A stretch of 9,531 bases of DNA, taken from NCBI GenBank assembly GCA_027306845.1, contig DAHUYY010000065.1, forward strand, positions 1 to 9,531. The letters are read 5' to 3'. This stretch comes from Vulcanimicrobiota bacterium (GTDB lineage: Bacteria > Vulcanimicrobiota > Vulcanimicrobiia > Vulcanimicrobiales > Vulcanimicrobiaceae). Shown here piece by piece: positions 6,029 through 9,531 of the stretch. The notes under the pieces were generated by a model that worked only from the letters and a program-made list of their open reading frames with translations, was not told where the DNA came from and searched no databases. Both the position numbers and the translations under genes were made by a program. How positions within the stretch are numbered: position 1 is the first letter of the stretch; each line of letters begins with the position of its first letter.

Positions 6029-7340
6029 CCGCCTCGGTAGCCGCCTCGAGGAGGCTCGCAATCGTCACGAATTTTTCGCGCGGCTTTGGCGGCGTTGCCC
6101 GGGCAATCTCGGCTTCATCGATGCGTTTCCAAGCGGCATAATCGATAAACCGAATTCCTCGTTCGCGCAATAGCGCGGTGACGGCGGCGGTTCCGGGCTT
6201 GCCTTGCGGCAGCGGCTGCGAGGCGAGATCTTCGGCAATGCGTTTCACAAGAATACCTGCATCGGTCCGGTTCGTTCCGACAACCCCTCGCGGACCATGC
6301 TTGCACCACCCCGCCGCATAGACGCCCGGCTCGATAAAACCGTCATCGTTTGCAAATCGTCCACGCTTTTCATCGAACGGCACGCCGGGGAGCGCCGGAG
6401 TATGATAGCCGATCGCTGCAATGACGCTCTCAACGGGTAACTCGAAGCGTTCGCCGGTCGGCTCCGCTCGCCCCTCGATCACTCGCGTACGCTCCAATTG
6501 CAACCCTCGTACGCGCTCTTTGCCGAGAATCGCAACGGGCGCGGCGTTGAACACTACGTGAATGCGCATCGGTTTGGGTTCACCGGTTCGTGCGACGAAC
6601 GAACGGAGGATTTCGAGATTGCGTTGTCGCGATTTTCTTTCTTTTTCCGGCACCTCCGGACCGACATCGGCGGCGATAGCTGCGGGGTCGACGATGATGT
6701 CGCAACGCTCCAGCTCCCCGAGTTCCGCGAGTTCGACCGGTGTAAAACTCGCCTCGATCGGACCGCGTCTCCCGATCAGATAGAGATCCGTCAGATGCGC
6801 GGCATCGATGCTTCGAGCCGCGTGCTCGCAGATATCGGAATCGGCTAATTCGGCCTGCGTTTTAGCGAGAACGCGCACCACATCCAAGGCAACGTTTCCA
6901 TTGCCGATGACGGCGAGCGCCGTGCCGTCGAGAAGCGGCTCGAGTGCGTGGTGCCGCGGATGCCCGTTGTACCAACCGACAAAAGCCGCGGCCCCGTAGA
7001 CCCCCGGTAGATCCTCGCCGGGAATTCCGAGCGCGCGATCGTTCTCGGCGCCCACGCTGAATATAACGAGATCGTATGCTGCCTTGAGCTCGTCATAGTG
7101 CAGATCCCTACCGATCTCGACATTGCCGAAAAATCTCGTCCCGGGGCGAGCGAGCATGCGCTCGAAGGCTCGCGCGACCGCCTTCGTGCTCTGATGGTCG
7201 GGGGCGATGCCGCCGCGGACGAGGCCGTACGGCGTCGGAAGCCGATCGAAAATATCGATCTCCGTATCGGGCCAGAGGCGCGTTATGGCGTCGGCGGTAT
7301 AGAGCCCCGACGGCCCACTGCCGACGATGGCGACATGCAT
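6009..7340 (-). CDS. Ferredoxin-NADP+ reductase, FprA/adrenodoxin reductase type
   Basis: This FAD flavoprotein of 443 residues (mycobacterial FprA is about 456) passes electrons between NADPH and ferredoxin in the cytoplasm. Visible motifs are the FAD-binding GSGPSG at 7-12, YGLVRGGIAPDH at 38-49 (a hallmark of the adrenodoxin reductase family), the NADP-binding GNGNVALD at 146-153, Arg191-Arg192 placed to bind the 2'-phosphate of NADPH, and GWCKHGPRGVVGTN at 344-357. The C-terminal tail of EAAT repeats comes from a 12-bp tandem DNA repeat. ATG 7340 was chosen because the family begins a few residues before the FAD motif. The frame stays open to 7481, but the extra 47 residues are low in complexity and overlap the leader of the divergent gene. 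GTG 7346 is also possible; neither has a clear ribosome binding site. No ferredoxin gene is in the window, so the partner is unknown. Confidence 0.9.
   Translation of the reverse strand: MHVAIVGSGPSGLYTADAITRLWPDTEIDIFDRLPTPYGLVRGGIAPDHQSTKAVARAFERMLARPGTRFFGNVEIGRDLHYDELKAAYDLVIFSVGAENDRALGIPGEDLPGVYGAAAFVGWYNGHPRHHALEPLLDGTALAVIGNGNVALDVVRVLAKTQAELADSDICEHAARSIDAAHLTDLYLIGRRGPIEASFTPVELAELGELERCDIIVDPAAIAADVGPEVPEKERKSRQRNLEILRSFVARTGEPKPMRIHVVFNAAPVAILGKERVRGLQLERTRVIEGRAEPTGERFELPVESVIAAIGYHTPALPGVPFDEKRGRFANDDGFIEPGVYAAGWCKHGPRGVVGTNRTDAGILVKRIAEDLASQPLPQGKPGTAAVTALLRERGIRFIDYAAWKRIDEAEIARATPPKPREKFVTIASLLEAATEAATEAAS
6016..6048. repeat. 12-bp tandem repeat across the overlap of two convergent genes
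   Basis: GCCGCCTCGGTA is repeated at 6016-6027 and 6028-6039, followed by a nine-base partial copy at 6040-6048. The first copy holds the stop codon of the HPt-like gene (6026-6028). On the other strand the copies encode the repeated EAAT at the end of the reductase. Because the unit is a multiple of three, changes in copy number would keep the reductase in frame. They would also leave the stop of the other gene in place. Confidence 0.9.
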
Positions 7341-7452
7341 GCTCACGGCGGGGCTTTTTCGCGGCGCCGCTGCCCCTCCCTCGTGCGAGTTCTTCAGGTC
7401 ACTCTCAGAGCGCTTTACTACGATAGGGGCAGCATCCCCGACGGAGGTTACC

Positions 7453-7887
7453 ATGCAACGAGTCCCCATCATCGCAAACATTTACGGCTACGCGGTCTGC
7501 CTGATCGCGGTGCTGGTGTTTTTTGTCGGCACCGCCGTATTTATCGGCGGCGCGTTCAATGCCGTCCATCCAACACCGTTTCACCCGTTCGTTTCTCGCA
7601 ACATTCGCATCGAACGCGGCGGAACGCCCGGCGATATGATGTGGCGAGAGCGCAGCGGAATGCATCCGGGCATCATGCATCCCGGCGCGACGCACCCCGG
7701 AAGCATGCCTCCCGCCGCACTCCAAGTGAACCCGCTCCTACCCAACGGCGCGTTTCATGCGAGGATGCTTGCAAACGCGCGCTACGCGGCGATCCGGCGC
7801 ATGACGATCGCTCTGGCGATGCTCGTGCTCGCGGGAATGCTCTTCAGAGGGCATTGGCGCTGGTTGCAGGCCGAGACGAAGCCTTAA
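7453..7887 (+). CDS. Two-helix membrane protein with Met/His-rich MHPG repeats
   Basis: This 144-residue protein starts at ATG 7453, preceded by GGAGG with 5-nt spacing. A strong membrane helix spans about 12-34 and a second about 117-131. The loop between them has three near-copies of a five-residue unit, MHPG at 70-73, MHPG at 75-78 and THPG at 80-83, flanked by further Met and His (MMW at 62-64, SMPP at 84-87). Met/His-rich loops often bind copper or other soft metals, but no family was recognised and metal binding is only a suggestion. Basic residues cluster at the end of the loop (Arg110, Arg115, Arg116) and after helix 2, so the orientation is ambiguous. The gene diverges from the reductase gene (112 bp between starts) and ends 1 bp from the end of the VTT-domain gene. 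Confidence 0.75.
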   Translation: MQRVPIIANIYGYAVCLIAVLVFFVGTAVFIGGAFNAVHPTPFHPFVSRNIRIERGGTPGDMMWRERSGMHPGIMHPGATHPGSMPPAALQVNPLLPNGAFHARMLANARYAAIRRMTIALAMLVLAGMLFRGHWRWLQAETKP

Positions 7888-7888
7888 G

Positions 7889-8419
7889 CTAGGGCAGCAA
7901 TTTCCAGCCCACGTAGGCACTGACGACGGCGACCGGTAAGGCGACGGCAAGCCGGGTCCAGAAGTGTCGGCGAAACGGAATTTCGTAGATCGCCGCGGCG
8001 TTGTTGGCGAGCGTCCCACCGAGCCAAGGAATCGTTCGCAGCGCGATGAGAAACGCCGGCGAGCCGACGGGGATGCGGCGAAGCCACGTCGGCATCTTCG
8101 CGCGTAGTTCTTCTGCTCCGAAACCGGCGGCGAGCCTTTCGGCGACGGCATAGGTCGTAAATCCGCTGAGCACGATGGCTACCGCGCTATAAGCCGCGCC
8201 CCACCAAAATCCGAAGAGCATCCCGTTGAGGAGCGCGATCGCTCCCGAGGAAAGGAACGGGATGCTCGCCAGCAGCGTGTAGAGCGCGATCGAGAGCAGC
8301 GGCCCGGTGGGGCCGGCTCGAACGATCGAGGCGTGAACCTCCGGCTCGTGCGTCATGGCGTACGTGCCGATCGCCAAGGCGGCAGCCAAGAACAGACTCT
8401 GTGAAACCGCCTTCCTCAC
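7889..8419 (-). CDS. TVP38/TMEM64-type (VTT domain) membrane protein
   Basis: This inner-membrane protein of 176 residues belongs to the VTT/SNARE-associated Golgi family, related to DedA and implicated in lipid scrambling or envelope homeostasis. An N-terminal helix spans about 5-22 and further helices about 41-66, 70-95 and 157-175. The central block with NGMLFGFWWGAAYS at 65-78 and the later RTIPWLGGTLANNAA at 128-142 followed by IPF at 147-149 match the re-entrant loop and the R-x-x-P...N pattern of the family. Start choice: GTG 8419-8417 has GAGGTGA (8430-8424) ahead of it. The frame stays open to ATG 8440 and ATG 8470, but those have no ribosome binding site and the latter would abut the divergent phosphoesterase start. 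It is close to the short end of the family's size range. Confidence 0.82.
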   Translation of the reverse strand: MRKAVSQSLFLAAALAIGTYAMTHEPEVHASIVRAGPTGPLLSIALYTLLASIPFLSSGAIALLNGMLFGFWWGAAYSAVAIVLSGFTTYAVAERLAAGFGAEELRAKMPTWLRRIPVGSPAFLIALRTIPWLGGTLANNAAAIYEIPFRRHFWTRLAVALPVAVVSAYVGWKLLP

Positions 8420-8471
8420 TGATTCACCTCGGTATTGCATGAATGTGAGCGCCGGAAAATGAGGGGGCACG

Positions 8472-8963
8472 ATGGCGAATCACAAGCAGAACCGTTTCGT
8501 GGTGCAGAAGCACCAGGCATCCCACCTCCACTACGACTTCCGGCTCGAGGTCGACGGAGTCTTGGCCTCGTGGGCGATCCCCAAGGGCCCGACCCTCGCA
8601 GTCGGCAAGCCCCGCCTCGCCATCCACGTCGACAATCACCCGCTCTCCTATCGTGATTTTGAGGGCGTGATTCCAACCGGGCATTATGGAGCCGGGCGCG
8701 TTATTATTTGGGATCGCGGCACCTATCGGGTGCCACCCGGCGAAGAGCCCGCCGCGGCACTCTCGCGCGGGAAATTCACCTTCGACCTCAACGGGAAAAA
8801 ACTCCACGGAAGATTTACGCTGCTGAAGATTCATCCCCGCCCAAACGAAAGCGACGAACCGTGGCTGCTTATCAAAGACCGGGACGCGGATGCCGATGCA
8901 ACGTTCGACCCGGAGAATTTCCCGAACTCGGTAAAATCGGGAAAACGAATCGACGACTTATGA
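8472..8963 (+). CDS. Stand-alone LigD-type 3'-phosphoesterase (DNA end repair)
   Basis: This 163-residue protein is the phosphoesterase domain that in many bacteria forms the N-terminus of LigD. It trims 3'-ribonucleotides and 3'-phosphates at broken DNA ends before sealing. The motif VVQKHQASHLHYDFRLE is at 10-26. His14, His20, Asp22, Arg24, His56 and Tyr60 correspond, at a constant offset of 28, to the metal- and phosphate-binding residues His42, His48, Asp50, Arg52, His84 and Tyr88 known from Pseudomonas LigD, so the active site looks intact. FEGVIPTGHYGAG at 63-75 is also typical. ATG 8472 follows GAGGGGG with about 5-nt spacing. The stop overlaps the ligase start (ATGA at 8960-8963), implying translational coupling. 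The domain order phosphoesterase, ligase, polymerase is kept, but as separate genes. Confidence 0.93.
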   Translation: MANHKQNRFVVQKHQASHLHYDFRLEVDGVLASWAIPKGPTLAVGKPRLAIHVDNHPLSYRDFEGVIPTGHYGAGRVIIWDRGTYRVPPGEEPAAALSRGKFTFDLNGKKLHGRFTLLKIHPRPNESDEPWLLIKDRDADADATFDPENFPNSVKSGKRIDDL

Positions 8964-9454
8964 ACGACCCGTTCCCAAGGATTCATTCTCCCATGTTGGC
9001 GACGCTCGTCGATGCGCCGTTCGACGACGACGAATGGCTTTTCGAAACGAAATGGGACGGCTTTCGCGCCCTCTGCACGATCGCTCCGGGCGGCGACGTC
9101 CGCATGATATCGCGCAACGGCAAAGATTTTCTCGGTCGCTTTCCCGAGCTCGCCCGATTGCACGCCTCTTTCCGCGGCACGTCACTGCTGGTCGACGGAG
9201 AGATCGTCGCACTCGATCGTTACCAACGCTCCGATTTCCAACGCTGGCAGAATGCCGAGCGTAGAGGCACGACGTTCGGATATGCCCCCAAGCAACACGC
9301 CCACATCCACTGGGCCTCGCCGAACCTTATCGCCGAGGTGCGATTTAGCGAATGGACGCGTGACCGGCGGCTACGGCACCCCGTCTTTCTCGGGCTGCGC
9401 GAAGATAAATCCGCCCGCGAGGTGAGCTTCGAAATGCCGCTTCCAAGGCTGTGA
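8960..9454 (+). pseudogene. LigD-type ATP-dependent DNA ligase with the central half missing
   Basis: The reading frame encodes 164 residues; LigD ligase domains are usually about 300. The N-terminal part is normal: SPMLAT at 10-15, motif I ETKWDGFR at 29-36 with the AMP-accepting Lys31, motif Ia SRNGKD at 51-56, motif III VDGEIVALD at 78-86 and DFQRWQN at 92-98. At about residue 100 it jumps to the extreme C-terminal signature, HWASPNLIAEVRFSEWT at 117-133 and LRHPVFLGLREDK at 138-150. Motifs IIIa, IV (EG-x-x-K) and V (K-x-K) and nearly all of the OB fold are absent, so nucleotidyl transfer and sealing are not expected. The frame and both coupled overlaps (ATGA with the phosphoesterase, ATGA with the polymerase) are intact. 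This points to an in-frame deletion in the genome or a collapsed assembly rather than slow decay. Confidence 0.85.
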
Positions 9455-9531
9455 TGACGATGGATTCTCGCGCCGATATTCGCGTCGATACGCACACGCT
9501 GCAACTCTCGAATCTAGCGAAACTCTATATC
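9454..9531 (+). CDS. Start of a LigD-type primase-polymerase (partial, right edge)
   Basis: An ATG at 9454 overlaps the ligase stop (ATGA, 9451-9455 region) and opens 26 codons to the end of the window. The sequence VDTHTLQLSNLAKLYI at 11-26 matches the N-terminus of LigD polymerase domains, typically a short beta strand followed by L-T/S-N-L-x-K-x-L-Y/F-P. That domain adds nucleotides or ribonucleotides at broken ends in bacterial end joining. With so few residues the call rests on this motif and on its position behind the phosphoesterase and ligase genes. A ku gene would be expected further along, but it is not in this window. Confidence 0.68.
   Translation, partial: MTMDSRADIRVDTHTLQLSNLAKLYI

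Noticed and set aside
7426..7439. GGGG-N6-CCCC hairpin before the MHPG protein gene
   Set aside because: A 4-bp GC stem is expected by chance at this base composition and nothing else supports a riboswitch or attenuator.
7341..7481. 47-residue N-terminal extension of the reductase
   Set aside because: The family starts just before the FAD-binding glycine motif, the extension has no recognisable conservation, and it covers the ribosome binding site of the divergent gene.
7098..7892. Plus-strand frame of 264 codons
   Set aside because: It is antisense to the reductase N-terminus and out of frame with the MHPG membrane protein, with Arg/His-rich composition typical of a shadow frame in GC-rich DNA.
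8420..8470. Longer N-terminus for the VTT protein starting at 8470 or 8440
   Set aside because: Neither ATG has a ribosome binding site, whereas GTG 8419 has GAGGTGA ahead of it.
8708..8959. Upstream part of the frame that continues into the ligase
   Set aside because: It runs out of frame inside the phosphoesterase gene; the ligase homology begins only at ATG 8960, which also gives the usual ATGA overlap.

Overview
This is a GC-rich, densely packed stretch of bacterial chromosome. Clear Shine-Dalgarno sites, many GTG starts, a large STAND/SARP-type regulator and a gene-split LigD non-homologous end-joining set suggest a free-living, probably soil or aerobic bacterium. The regulator style would fit poorly studied phyla such as Eremiobacterota or relatives of Actinobacteria, but nothing in the window fixes the phylum.

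Layout. (1) 1-627, minus: the N-terminal 209 residues of an unrecognised exported protein; it has a start and ribosome binding site and runs off the left edge. (2) 751-1143, plus: a stand-alone PAS protein that aligns without gaps through the chromophore pocket of photoactive yellow protein (PYP), with the pocket Tyr, Glu, Arg and the chromophore-anchoring Cys all present. (3) 1211-2161, plus: a PfkB-family sugar-phosphate kinase, probably 6-phosphofructokinase II. (4) 2139-2372 and 2393-about 5014, minus: a large AAA/TPR/winged-helix/BTAD regulator followed 20 bp later by a DUF2892-like two-helix membrane protein. (5) 5264-6028, plus, divergent from the regulator: an all-helical protein containing two similar segments that look like histidine-phosphotransfer (HPt) domains without the phospho-His. 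(6) 6009-7340, minus: a FprA/adrenodoxin-reductase-type ferredoxin-NADP reductase. (7) 7453-7887, plus: a two-helix membrane protein with a Met/His-rich MHPG repeat loop. (8) 7889-8419, minus: a TVP38/TMEM64 (VTT) membrane protein. (9) 8472-9531, plus: three overlapping genes for the separate phosphoesterase, ligase and polymerase parts of LigD.

The points most worth attention are as follows. The PYP-like photoreceptor has an intact chromophore site. The ligase gene is missing its whole centre: motifs I and III run straight into the C-terminal LigD signature. The regulator's Walker A motif lies upstream of its first possible ATG/GTG/TTG codon, so it has either a rare start codon or an assembly error. 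The divergent region at 5015-5263 holds a hairpin just before the regulator's ribosome binding site and a 7-bp direct repeat with an 11-bp period, which is the spacing expected of a SARP binding site.

Genes are packed tail to tail: two convergent pairs overlap by 20-23 bp and a third is separated by 1 bp, leaving no room for ordinary terminators there. No tRNA, rRNA, CRISPR array or insertion sequence is visible, and no stretch longer than 300 bp lacks a gene.
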